Assembly: GCA_963662155.1 (NCBI GenBank)
Contig: OY759263.1
Coordinates: forward strand, 27,344,048 to 27,408,047
Direction of reading: 5' to 3'
Source of the DNA: Lamellibrachia columna
Taxonomy: Eukaryota > Annelida > Polychaeta > Sabellida > Siboglinidae
DNA: 64,000 bases
Made by a program: the position numbers and the translations under genes. The notes below the pieces were generated by a model. It had not been told where the DNA came from. It was given only the letters and a program-made list of their open reading frames with translations, and ran no database searches. This document shows, piece after piece, positions 46,641 to 60,415 of this stretch (within the stretch, counting starts at the first letter, position 1; each line of letters begins with the position of its first letter).

Positions 46641-46844
46641 TAGTCTTTTTTTAATTTCATCAGCTGTGAACAATTAAAAAAGAGGCATTTGTTGTAATTT
46701 TACAATAACGCTAAACATTAAAACATCACCACACCCCTTCACTGCACAATTATGTACATGGAACATTACATTCAGTAATTGAGTTATCGCCCATTGGCCA
46801 TTGGTGGTACATTGCTACCACACAAAGTATCGCCGGCGATACAT

Positions 46845-46935
46845 GTACTTGCACTGTGACCCATTTTGGACTTGAACTGCGACCGTGCTCGTGTCACGCA
46901 CGAGCGAACACTCTACCCATGGCCACCGTGACGTT
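46845..46935 (-). mobile_element. tRNA-derived SINE head
   Basis: Minus strand GTCACGGTGGCCATGGGTAG (A-box like) ... GGTCGCAGTTCAAGTCC (B-box like), with a 7-bp anticodon-arm-like stem GCTCGTG/CACGAGC. It lacks a proper acceptor stem, so it is a SINE rather than a tRNA gene. Confidence 0.6.
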
Positions 46936-47049
46936 CAGCACTGTTGACAAGTAAGAAAAAATGCGATAAATTCCACTATCAATCCCGGTTCACCGGTCCT
47001 TGGCAAGAGCGTAATGACAAGCAACGATCAATCACGGATTCTGTGCAAT

Positions 47050-47490
47050 GGAATGTTGTGTTGTCTCCACAATAAGTTGGACGTCGTGGTGCACAACACA
47101 TTGGTGAAACTTTGTGTCGATCACTTTCAGTCCACACAGATTGTGTTGTCTCCACAATTATGTGGACGTCGTGGTGCACAACACATTGGTGAAACTTTGT
47201 GTCGATCACGTTCAGTCCACACAGATTGTGTTGTCTGCACAACAAGTTGGACGTCGTGGTGCACAACACATTGGTGAAACTTTGTGTCGATCACGTTCAG
47301 TCCACACAGATTGTGTTGTCTGCACAACAAGTTGGACGTCGTGGTGCACAACACATTGGTGAAACTTTGTGTCGATCACGTTCAGTCCACACAGATTGTG
47401 TTGTCTCCACAACAAGTTGGACGTCGTGGTGCACAACACATTGGTGAAACTTTGTGTCGAACACTTTCAATCCACACATATTGTGTTGTC
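47050..47490. repeat. 85-bp tandem array, about 5 units
   Basis: The unit begins TTGTGTTGTCTCCACAA..., followed by GTTGGACGTCGTGGTGCACA; exact 85-bp step between ATG-frame positions 47114, 47199, 47284 and 47369. Confidence 0.95.
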
Positions 47491-47499
47491 TCCCTCCAC

Positions 47500-48165
47500 C
47501 TTCTGTCCTAAATTTGCCGTGGTTAAAAAAGTATCAATTCTGGAGGTCAAACCGTTTGGACTAACATAAGTATATGGCACTTGCGCATCTGGAGCATCTA
47601 TACATACCGTAAGATTAAAATCCGATATAAACGTCCTTAATGCATATGCGTGAGGCGTATTCCTAGTTAAATCTGTATTCATGTCACCCCCGTATATGAC
47701 GTGAGCGGGGTTGTACGTGTGTATTAACTGCTGTATTTCACTTAACACTTCCATATATTCTGCAAACTTACCGTCTTCCGACCAGCCATCGCACGGCATG
47801 TATACATTAAGGCGCATGATTTCACAGTTGTTAATTTGAATCATAATGCCACACAACCTCACATGATTGCATTTAAGCTCTTTCACTGCAGACTTAAGTG
47901 ATAATTTCCACAGGATTGCACATCCGCCGTATGGGCGTCCTTCCCTGGCAATACATTCATCCATGGAACTCTTACCAATTATTGCCATACCGTCACCTAA
48001 TTTGCACATCTTGTTTAATTCGCTTTTATATAGACAATGTTCTTGTATAAGTAACATATCACATTCTTTAATAATATTGTATATAAAATCAAATTTCGGA
48101 CCTCTGTCTCTAAAATGTTTACATTTATAACTAATAATAGACAGTGGCTGTATACGATTAGTCGG
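47500..48165 (-). mobile_element. LINE endonuclease-domain relic
   Basis: Minus strand, one long frame: SYKCKHFRDRGPKFDFIYNI, CDMLLIQEHCLY, GRPYGGCAILWK, VIYGGDMNTDL and SRIDTFL. This is the exonuclease-endonuclease-phosphatase domain of a LINE. It is largely intact over about 215 codons but lacks the RT part, and it abuts the 85-bp array. Confidence 0.8.
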
Positions 48166-48304
48166 TGGAGCATTGAACGTTATTGCAAAGATTCACACAG
48201 TGATACAAAATCCTTATTCCTGATGGATTCACTCTTTGTTTTAACATACCATCTCCTTACATTCCAGCCCTTGGGCCAGAGTAGAGGGTCTTTCACTTTG
48301 TTTA

Positions 48305-49720
48305 AGTCAACCACAGAGATTGTGGATGAAAGACGAATATGCTGAAGTAAATGGTATTCAAAACACATTTAACGGTGAGAAGAAGGAAGCTGGCGTACAT
48401 TGGTTAAATGACTTCATGGCACGACACAAGGATGAACTCTCACTGAGAACTCCTGAAGCGACGTCGGCAGCACGCGCGCGAAGCTTTAACGCTGTCAGTG
48501 TGGGCAAGTTTTTCACTCTTCTAGAACAGCGACAGGCTTTGCATAGCTTTACCCCAGACAGGATCTAATAATCGCTACAAGAGGAAAAACGCAAGTCGGT
48601 GTCTTGTCATCGGCCGAGCGTGGCCAACTAGTCACGGTTGAAATTTGCATCAGCGCTGCGGGGGAATATGTGCCACCGATGTTGGTGTTCCCCAGAAAGC
48701 GAATGAAGACCGAACTGATGGACCGGGCACCGCCTGGCTCCATTGCCGAGGCACACGAGACCGGCTGGATGCAGTTTGATATTTTTGTTAGATGGTTTCA
48801 GCATTTCATCACTCACGCCAATCCTGCTCATCCTTGACGAACACAAGACACACACAAGCAACTTACCTTTCATCGAGATGGCACGCAAAAGCACACAAAT
48901 GGTTGTGTTATGCCTGCCCCCACATTGCAACCATCGTATTCAGCCGCTTGATGTGACGTTCATGAAGCCACTGATGACCTTTTACACCCAAGAAGTGGAG
49001 AACTGGTTGCGCATTCACCCTGGTCGTATCATTACGACTTACCAAACAGCCGAACTCTTCAGTGGGGATATATGCGAGCTGCAACGATGGTCACTGCAAT
49101 GAATGGCTTCGCGAAGACCGGCATATGGCCAATTAACCGACATGTCTTTAGCGAACATGGTTTTGCTGCCGCAGCACCAACATACATCGTGTTGCCACCT
49201 ACGGGACAGATCAACAATGCAGTTGCAGATATAACAGACACCATAAACACCACGACTGACCGCACAACCTCCAGTCCACACGGGCAGGTAGACACAGCAA
49301 CAACTAGCCAAGCGGTTGCAACACCAGCCATCATGATAGTGTGTCCTGTACCGAAGGTCAAGTTGATCGCTGCCAGAAAATCATCCAACCTGGGGGAAAC
49401 ATGCATCATAATGAGCAGCCCTTACAAAAGGAAGATAAAGAAGCTGCGGCGGCACGGAAGAAACACAATACAGTGAGACCTTCGGACACGGCAGTTGCAA
49501 GCACGAGTGGCGCCCACAAGCTTGCGAAGAAGCGACTCGTGGAGTCGAAGCGCCCCAGCAACGGTGCCATGGATGTTCCTTGCCTCTATTGTGGGGAAAA
49601 GTTTGCGAACAGCCGAGGAGGCGAAATGTGGATACAGTGTTCCACATGCAAGGCTTGGGCTCATGAAGCATGCTCCGGGCACGAAAATGGAGAGTTTGTG
49701 TGCGAAATGTGTGACGAATA
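48305..49720 (+). pseudogene. pogo/Tigger-like DDE transposase with C-terminal PHD-like finger, frameshifted
   Basis: First part (48320-48568): FNGEKKEAGVHWLNDFMARH, LSLRTPEATSAARARSFN, the DNA-binding/CENP-B-like region of pogo-class transposases. DDE part (48600-49470) across two frame changes: GEYVPPMLVFPRKRM, ILDEHKTHTSN, LPPHCNHRIQPLDVTFMKPL, AMNGFAKTGIWPIN. The catalytic motif usually ending in Asn/Asp-x-H reads LDEHKTH. Last part (49341-49721): CLYCGEKFANSRGGEMWIQC, CKAWAHEAC, CEMC, a C4HC3 PHD-like finger. Breaks near 48568, 48835 and 49070, plus a frame change near 49440, make the copy inactive. The shared arrangement suggests one original ORF. Confidence 0.8.
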
Positions 49721-51240
49721 GGCCATTGCTGCAAGGGGCCCGTCTTGGGAACACTTTTTTAATTCTGACTTTTAAACGGTATGGCAGCTTTTTTAATATA
49801 TATTTTCTTTTAATTCATATACACTCTGTTGTTGTTCAACATGATTTTAGTAATGTATCCTGCTAAGAATTGGTAACATGCATTTTGTCATACTGCGTTG
49901 ATTTGTCATATTTTGGGAGGGGTTTCCTTAAGGGGCCTGTATTAGGTACCTTTCCCCTACTACCCACATACTAAAGGTTACCATAACAGAGTAATTGATA
50001 TTTAGTATATTTTTATGAATCACTCACAAAGTCATTCTCACAGAGGACAATGAATGGGAAAATATCGTGTAAATGATACCAACGTAAACGTGCTTAAAAG
50101 CTAAATTTACATTTTAAACGACAATGCCACGAGACGGCCTGCAAAATGCATAATGAATTCAGTGCAATATTCTGAGCTGTCGTGGCTTAGTGACAGAGCG
50201 TTCACTTTATGTTTACAGCATCCCGGGCTCAATCACGGGAAGGTCCGATTAAACTTTTTTCTCGTTAAATGTTATTATTATTTTATCAGTCATATTTAGT
50301 GCAATATTCGCTTTTGTTTAATTTCGCTGATTGGCAATGTGTAGTACTAATTATTTCTAAGTGTGGCTTAGTAGCGACTTAACAATTAAACTGGTTACGA
50401 CGTTAGCAAATAGGATGTGCAGCTAGAAACTATTTTATCAACAAAATTTAAATAATGTTTGCCTTTTTAAAATAAATAACATATGTGATCCCTTATGAAA
50501 GTATCACCAATACTCATGTTTTGAGGTTAGGTGCAACTGGTTCATACATTAAAACATGGCAATGGTTTCAAAGGCTTTAGAAAGGTCTAACTATATGTAT
50601 ATAATCCTATCTATTAATTCCAGTGCAGTATATTCTGTCGAATGCTTGGGTCGAAAACCATGTTAATGGTCAAAGAAAAGTTTTGAGTCTTGTAAATAAG
50701 ATGACAATTGATAAATAACGCTCCTTGCATCTGCAATTGCTTGAATTAACCAAAAAAAAACGCGGTGAACTAATGAAAAATAAGGTCATTGTTAGATCCC
50801 TGTAAATTAAAATAGGTGATAATATTTTCAATATACCTACCAGAATGTGTTAAAAATCCAAACAGAGTAAAAAATAGTGCTCATTATTGAAACAAATTGC
50901 TATTAATTTCCAAACATGCTTGGTACACTTTCACTGATTATGGTCCTTATGAGTTCATTCTAATTGACATACTTGTTATAGTTCATCTACAAAGTCGGTA
51001 TGAAATGTTATTTATGTCTTATATTTTTTAGAAATATTACTAATTATTATTACTAAAAATGTGTTTGTAAAAGAATAGAATTTTGGAATGGGTTTATTTA
51101 TGTAAATGTAAATGCATTAGTCCCATTCATAGATTATACGGTGCACACTACCTTAAGTTATATATTCTTCCTGGTTTTCTGTGTTTGGGTGTGGCAGGTA
51201 GATTGTGTTGGATATGTGTTGTAATTACAGAAAATGTCAT
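49721..51240. other. Intergenic DNA, AT-rich, with a SINE-like head
   Basis: No gene is recognised. See the tRNA-like segment at 50173. Confidence 0.4.
50173..50250 (+). mobile_element. tRNA-derived SINE head (possible)
   Basis: Reads GTCGTGGCTTAGTGACAGAG (A-box like) and, 30 bp later, CCCGGGCTCAATCACGGG (B-box and T-arm like). No acceptor-stem pairing is obvious. Confidence 0.45.
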
Positions 51241-51249
51241 TTAGTTGGC

Positions 51250-52145
<896 letters not shown>

Positions 52146-52829
52146 AGCATAACAGTATGGAAACTATTCTTGATATATATTTATTGCTAATTGTGTGACA
52201 AACTGTGTCACCACTCCACAAGCCATATGCTTTCTTGCGATAGAGTGAATAATGCATTAACGGTATGTCATTATAGATATGTGTATTGCAGTGAAAGAAA
52301 TTTTATTATTACATACTATTACATTAAGCATTTATGTAGGTTTATGTTACATGTTGTATGTAATTTATTACAATTACCTAAGGCTACGGGCTTTGTCACT
52401 TTGACAACGGTATGTGCCTCTTCATACCAACTTCTGTACATTTGTGATTGTACATAGTTTAGTTATCACACATTGGTAGACACCCTTCGTATAATTAGTG
52501 TTGACATTGTCATCGGCCACCCATTATCGCTGAACCAACACTGTTATCTTGTAAATCTCTTGTCACCACATTCCAGCAGCTTGTATTTGTCACTCACAGC
52601 CACTTGCTCATGCATGTAGGGTTGAGGACTATCGGGAGCTCGGGGTCTGTATAAATAGTCTCATCAGACTGTTGAAGAAGCAGCAGATTCCGACATTGCG
52701 TTGTGAGATTGACTTTCCTGTCGTGATGTTATGGACACCGTCCGCAGACGCTAAACTGGTTCATTTTGTGTGCACAAAGCATGACCAAATATGAATAGCA
52801 GTAAATTATTTTTAGAGTGTAGCCAATGT
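52146..52829. other. Intergenic DNA, no gene recognised
   Basis: Nothing identifiable. Confidence 0.35.
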
Positions 52830-53211
52830 AGTTTGAGAGAAAAAAGAGTAATTTCGCTTTGTCTTTAAACTGTTGAGTTTTCCGTCGGTCTCAACGGTCT
52901 GTTTCGGGGTCAGGATCTCTGCTTTGTGTCGTAAACTCGGGTCGTGATCTGGAGTTGTTTATGTTGACTGCTGTCAGATGTGGGCGGAGGGGGTGCACCC
53001 CCAGCAATAGACCAATGGTTCAATATAATTTCTCTACATAATATGTAAAAAAAATGCTGTTATTCTAGAATAGATGGATCTGGCTAAAATTATAATTATT
53101 ACCCTAACATTTAATAATAATAATGCTTCAACAATACACGCGGATGCCCTTGAGAAGTTTCTAGGCCATCGGCAATAAAATTATATAACTCAGTGTGGTT
53201 GAAGTAGAACA

Positions 53212-53756
53212 CTAACGGGATGGCCATACACGTATCAATAACAGGACGGCCATACACGTACCAATAACAGGACGGCCATACTTGTATCAATAACAGGACG
53301 GCCATACACGTATCAACAACAGGATGGCCATACACGTATCAACAACAGGATGGCCATACACGTAACAATAACAGGATGGCCATACACGTATCAACAACAG
53401 GATGGCCATACACGTATCAATAACAGGACGGCCATACTCGTATCAACAACAGGACCGCCATACACGTATCAATAACAGGACGGCCATACACGTATCAATA
53501 ACAGGACGGCCATACACGTATCAATAACAGGACGGCCATACACGTATCAACAACAGGATGGCCATACACGTAACAATAACAGGATGGCCATACACGTATC
53601 AACAACAGGACAGCCATACACGTAACAATAACAGGATGGCCATACATATCAATAACATGATGGCCATACACGTATCGATAACAGGATGGCCATACATGTA
53701 TCAATAACAGGATGGCCATACATGTCTCAATAACAGGATGGCCATGCACGTATCAA
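53212..53756. repeat. 26-bp minisatellite upstream of gene 3, about 21 units
   Basis: Unit CAGGATGGCCATACACGTAT CAATAA; variants GGACGG/GGATGG and TATCAATAA/TATCAACAA alternate. Confidence 0.96.
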
Positions 53757-53880
53757 GGTACGTTGTCAAAGCGTCTTTGTAACGATCCACCGGGGTGGTT
53801 ATTAAATTCGCCAATATATTTTCGCTCTCCTCTTTGTGCGGGAAGAGGCCACATGTTTGCATTTGATATATTTTATTTTC

Positions 53881-53888
53881 TATTTAAG
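53881..53888 (+). promoter_or_regulatory. TATA-like element upstream of gene 3
   Basis: TATTTAAG, conserved with 41124 of segment 2; about 180 bp upstream of the ATG at 54069. Segment 1 lacks this stretch. Confidence 0.42.
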
Positions 53889-54068
53889 CAGCATTATGCA
53901 TCTTCGAAAACGTAATGTAGCATGTATCGTAATTTAATGGCGAGTGCCCCCTGGTAATAAAGCCGGTAACGTCGTCACGGTGTGGCGTTCAAGTTTTTTA
54001 TCTGTATGGCACTAGATCGACGACGTTAAATACAGAGCGACGTCCGAGGACACACGTACGAACAAAAT

Positions 54069-54102
54069 ATGGCTAAACTCGGAACATATACGAAGCGACT
54101 GT

Positions 54103-54177
<75 letters not shown>

Positions 54178-55634
54178 CAATCATTGTTATTTGCATCGCT
54201 ACGCTGCTGGTGGTGAACTATGTGTTGTCACGTACGCAATCACGTCCAGTAATTAATCATAGAGTAAATGGCATGAAGAAAACGTACATGAACGGCGTGA
54301 TGACATCGCTATCAACACGAAGAAGGCCGTACACGATGGGTGAGCATTACTTCTTGGCGCCAGAGTTAGATCAGTACTACCGTTACACGAAGCTCAATAT
54401 AGTAACGACGGAGTTTAAAGAGGGAAACCAGGTGAGAAACGTCGACATTACTCAGTACCGCCACAAGGTGTCGCTGCTAAACAGGAATGTGCGTAGCGCC
54501 GGCGTGTTCCTACAGGTAGTTGAACAACACAAGCACCAAGCGACCTCTGGTGGTAGCTGTTTGTACGGCGTCAGCGAATCTGCTAATTTCAGAAGCGTCT
54601 GCTCGTTTCGTGACTTCTACAACGGCACGTATATAGTGTATTGTCCACCGGCTCCAGCGAAAACGGCCGAATCGAGATGTTGGAAGGTGACCGTGCAACT
54701 ACAGTGTGTCAACTTTACCGCCTACTCCAGTCTTTACCAATCGTTGCATAAGACAGTATGGACACGACGCGTATGTGATGACGACAATTTCAAGGGAACA
54801 TCACAAGTTCTCCGGAACTGGCCTTTAATCCTAGCCCTTAAGAGAGACGCCTCGAGAAAGAACGTAGTCACGTGGCACCTCAATCATAATAGGAAGTGGG
54901 AGGCAAGATTGCGTGATGGAAACTGGTTCCGGCCGCTGAAAAAGTCATCTTTGTGCGCATGCGTAAAAAGCTTCGGTAACATTTACATGTACGGTTCGTC
55001 GCACATGCGTTTCAAGTTTGATTACTTATTGGACGAATGCTACAAGAGACCAGCAGGTGTGACTAGGAAGCACCGTAAGACAAGTGTTGCCAATCTCCAC
55101 TACACTTGGTATCAGTTTTCGGACAAGTTCAGCAGAATTTTGTTCGACAGAAATGTCACTTTCAAGGAGAACGACTTGGTATTTGTACAGACAGGTGCCC
55201 ATGACACGTCCAGTCGTGGGATTGGCGTTGCAATGTCAACAGGGATCCGTCAGTTCGTCGCAGCGTTGTCCGCATTTGCAGACGTTTCCCATAGGAAGGG
55301 TTTCAAACTCGTCGTTCAGACGTCGCCACCCTTTCGTGACATCGACAATAAAGTAAACACAACTGGTGGACGGAACAACTTCGCACTGGCTGCTTTCGAG
55401 ATGATCAGGGTGAAAGAGGCATGCATGGGTGTGGAAGTCTTCGACGAGTTCTCGATTCTTCTACCAAGACAGAAAGAACATTCGTGTGGTTCTCACTATA
55501 TCTGCTACGATGGAAAGTTACAGAAGGTCACGGGCACTGTAGGTGTAACCGCAATGCAAATGACGATGGCAAGCGTGTGCAAGCAAATGTTGCGGCATAG
55601 AAATACTACCCGTTTTATATACACTTATTACTAA
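54069..55634 (+). CDS. PC-esterase/NXPE-like type II membrane protein, paralogue 3 with (TA)n-encoded Ile-Tyr run (521 aa)
   Basis: Third copy of the family at 26075 and 42420. MAKLGTYTKRLF is followed by about 11-12 Ile-Tyr pairs encoded by a 68-bp TA run (54107-54174). The frame then continues with TAIIVICIATLLVVNYVLS, the usual anchor. The luminal domain keeps MYGSSHMRFKFDYLLDE, LVFVQTGAHDTSSRG and CGSHYICYDGK, with Cys three residues before the C-terminal His as in the others. One Asn is missing in FALAAFEMIRV compared with FALAAFNEMIRV. The C-terminus differs: the stop after VCNLM is lost, and the protein runs 13 residues further (LRHRNTTRFIYTYY). The frame is open throughout. The insertion keeps the frame, but its effect on membrane targeting is unknown. 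Confidence 0.8.
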
Positions 55635-55954
55635 CACAAGAACTAACCATTGTCACTCACAATGTCTTGATACATGGCGAGATGACGTTGCTGTGACATT
55701 TCTGCAAAACTTGTAACAGCGTGGTGATTGTTGAAGAGTGGATGCGCGCTCTTACCCGGAATTACTGTAGACGTGCTTTTGTGGACAATAATTATAAAAG
55801 ATGGATCCGATGCGTACGCAATAATTGTTCAGCCTTGTCAATTACGTTGCCGAGCGTACCATATTTTTTCATCAAGTTACAATTAGCTATCGAGACACGC
55901 CGTGAGATGGCGCCCTCCTGCAGGTGTTCCTCGGATGAGGACATTTGTAACATA

Positions 55955-56047
55955 CACACTAGAGGTTTGTCACCTGTAGGGTAACCTGGGGCAGCGCGCC
56001 CACCAAGGTTTGTCACCTGTAGGGTAACCTGGGGCAGCGCGGCCCAC
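55955..56047. repeat. 43-bp tandem duplication
   Basis: AGGTTTGTCACCTGTAGGGT AACCTGGGGCAGCGCG occurs twice in tandem. Confidence 0.9.
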
Positions 56048-57287
<1,240 letters not shown>

Positions 57288-57984
57288 GTGCAGTAGGGGA
57301 AGGCAGTGTTAGTTGCGCCATTTTTCATTCTGTTTGGTATCTAGGACAAAATTCTGTTTGATATCTAGGACAAAATTATGTTTGATATCTAGGTCTAGGA
57401 CAAAATAATATTCCTAAATCAAAATGGTTTTATTCACATAAACTATGATTATTAGTTGATCAGCTTAGGACGAGATAATTGATCTGTTGTGCATAGTCAA
57501 TTATATGTAGCTAATTCAAACAGGGTTGATAAACTGGTTCAACTAACACTTAGTGAGGGGTAAGTTGAGCCACAGTAGCGTAAGTTGAGGTATAATGGGC
57601 AAATGCTAAATATTATTTTAATTTTTTTAATTTACGTAGGCTTTTTACTCAAACGTCATAGCAACTGAGCCAATACATCTACACAATGGGTAAAACATGT
57701 CACTGACAAATCAACACGCATCAATTAATAAATCAACATACTTTAGTTAATTAATATTAGCAAATAGGCCCTTTGCAACTAATACGTTGCCTTGTAGCTA
57801 GCTATATCCGATGTCCCAATTTATTCGGAAATATGAATTTCATGATGTATTTTAAAATAAAAAACACTCAGACATTAATCACAAACACCAACAGTTATGA
57901 AAAAAAAAATATATATATATATACATTTAGCTCACGTGTTCTTAACGTTGTGTCAAAGGCACCTATTGTACACCAATCGCAGGG

Positions 57985-60295
57985 GCAGATCTAGGCTTGT
58001 TGACAGGGGAGGGGTCTCAGTCAGTCGTAGTCACGTCATTCTACTTACGAACCGCGGGGGGGGGGCGACACGTGTGTCGTTCTACTTACGTAAGGGTTAA
58101 TATTAGCTGCTAATACTTCGGTCTTTACATTGACACTAGTTCCGATGTAGACCTATTATAGGGGGGACCGGGATAGTCCGCCCCATGGGCACTCTAATAG
58201 ATCTGAAGACTGTATTTGTAGAGCTAGAGGATCAGTTTCGGCCTTAAATTGAACGAAAATATCTTGTCCACATTTGTGCTATCAACAAATGCCAAAACTG
58301 TTACAAGCCAATATCCAAATTTGACTCTTAGTAGACCTACTCAAGCATGGGCAGACTTGCCTCATGTGGGGGGGGCAAGTCCACCCAGGGGCCGGGGCAA
58401 GTTCGCCCCACGCGTACTTTAAGCAGCAAATACACAAGAACCGTGCAGTTTTGTCTTATTTTTATGTCAAAAAAATGTCATGTTTGTGACACACATTTGT
58501 TAGAAACTTAAAGTCATCACAAATTCTGTGGCAAACAAAAAACAACGTTTCGCACTGCAGCGGCTAGAAAATGGTGAAATAAATTCTGGTTTCGTCACTT
58601 TTTTACTAGAAAATAACACAAAACTGGACAATTGGAAGTCTTCATTAGAGTGCGTGTTGGTGTGTTTGTGTTCACAAGTGAACCTGAGCATTTTACATCA
58701 GATATCCTAGGGGAGAACTTGCCCCGTAGCACATAGCCGGACGTGCCCCCAACACAGAGACATATTTGGTGGGCGGCAACTAAATACCACTGACACTGGA
58801 TAGAGCAACAACGCAAGATCTAAACAATAGCTCTGATATAAGGGCCTTACTGAGCAATGTCTAACGAATGCCACTTATAAGTACTGAAATTTGATCGGAA
58901 AAAAGATACTTTCAGTCACCAAAATCTGTTTTCTAGTTCACATCTGTCCAGCCAGCAACTCGTGGACGCCAGTTTCCCGCTGCATCAGTGTTCGAAATGA
59001 GGGAGGTCTGGGGGGGGGATCCTGCCATAAGGCAAGAGAGGCCTCCCATAAGAAAGAAAAATGTAAGCTTGGGGGTCCCATATTTCATCTTAATACCGAT
59101 GTAATTACCCTTCCGCTGTTGCACCTGTTGCTGCGTGTGAGGCTACTCTGGTTCGTCTGTGCTAAAACTCGACGGTTTTCGCAGAACTCGACAGTTTTCG
59201 CAGAATTCGATCGATCTCACAACAAGAACTCAATGGTTTTCGCAGAACTCGATCGACCTTGCAACAAGAACTCGACGGCTTTCGCAGAACTTGTCGGTTT
59301 TTGCAGGACTCGACATCATCATATTGGAAGTTTAGCTGATTCATTCAGGTCACTCTATTGTCATTCAGTTAATCTCTGTTAAAAACATCTTAAATCATTC
59401 CACTCATATCATTGATGAGTGCGTGTTCTGTGGTTACGGGCGCCATATGTTGAGTGTCTGCAGTAATGCCACCAATGAATATCTAGTTGAGGCACATTTT
59501 ACCTTGGCATTTTACTTCTCAAAATTATAGAGCACTGTGTCTGCAAGTGCATTACTCCAATAACAATGGCATAGACCACAATTTACACTTTAGTCATCTA
59601 GCAGGCGCTTTTATTCAGAGCGACTTACAACAAGTACATTCAATCTAAGTTGGTAAAGTAACTACAGGTCGAAATAACTACAGGTTGCTATGATAGGTAA
59701 AGTCAAAGTCATCCCCCAGGCATTACGCCTTAGGAAGCCATGAAGGCTTATATGGCCAGTGCTTAAACCTGGTTTCTGTAGTGCGAAGCAACTTAGAGTG
59801 CAGTTATCCTGACTCTCCTGGACGGGACACTAGTCCATCGCAGGTACCTTCCAAACAGTGTTTGTACACATTTGCAGCTGAGTAGACTGAGGCAAAGTAG
59901 GGTAAACGAAATTGCCTAAGCTTCGAAAACGAACCGTGCCCAGTGTGGGTCTTGAACTCACAACCCTCGAATTTAGAGTCCAACACCTTAACCACTATAG
60001 GCCACGGCTGCCCCCTTTGCTATGATAGCAAGCAAATTGTTTTCCCCACAAAAAATAGGCATTAATAGCCATTACAATGCCTGAGACGAAGATTTTTTTG
60101 AGGGACCCCCAAGAGTCAGTGGTCATTTCGAACACTGCGCTGTATGTAGTTTGATGGTCACGTGACTTAATCGTGTGACCGAAATTACTAAATTCTGAAA
60201 TGGCACGGAATAAAAGCCGGTTGGCGGACAGACCCCCTTCATGGCCTGGGGGGGGGTCTTGAGACCCCTAAGACCCTCCCTGGATCCGCTGCTGA
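57985..60295. mobile_element. hAT-like insertion inside element B
   Basis: Left end CAGGGGCAGATCTAGGC; right end ...CCTGGATCCGCTGCTG (inverted match CAGCAGCGGATCCAGG). Both sides carry AATCG, a possible short target duplication; hAT normally gives 8 bp. The interior has no recognisable transposase but contains a SINE and a decaying repeat (GAACTCGACGGTTTTCGCA) at 59165-59310. Confidence 0.6.
59590..60017 (-). mobile_element. tRNA-headed SINE with a V-SINE/L2-type tail
   Basis: On the minus strand the head at 60017-59940 reads GGCAGCCGTGGCCTATAGTG (A-box like) and GGTTGTGAGTTCAAGACC (B-box). The tail at 59630-59590 reads TTGTAAGTCGCTCTGAATAA then AAGCGCCTGCTAGATGACT, close to the 3' ends of vertebrate V-SINEs and their L2-clade LINE partners. 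The middle is not assigned. Confidence 0.7.
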
Positions 60296-60415
60296 ATCGT
60301 GTTCTCATAACATGTTTAATCCACAGTGGTACAAAGTAACTGTCGCTGTTGTAGTTTCCTGGGACACATGGGTCCGTCTACTAATCAAGTGGCTCAACTA
60401 ACACTGCCTCTCACT

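Larger units (their letters stand above)
52830..55720 (+). repeat. Duplicated segment, copy 3 (contains PC-esterase gene 3)
   Basis: Shares with copies 1 and 2 the upstream repeat (CGGGGTCAGGATCTCTGC...CCCCCAGCAATAGACCAATG), the TGTTATTCTAGAATAGATGG phrase, the 26-bp minisatellite, the leader and the gene. Confidence 0.82.
57288..60415 (+). mobile_element. Element B copy 2, split by a 2.3-kb insertion
   Basis: The left end (GTAGGGGAAGGCAGTGTTAG at 57293) and right end (CTAACACTGCCTCTCACTAC at 60395-60414) are inverted copies of about 28 bp. The body 57293-57984 plus 60296-60380 matches 112-985. It has no coding capacity. Confidence 0.7.

Noticed and set aside
46845..46935. Functional tRNA gene
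   Set aside because: A and B boxes are present, but no matching acceptor stem is seen; it fits a SINE head better.
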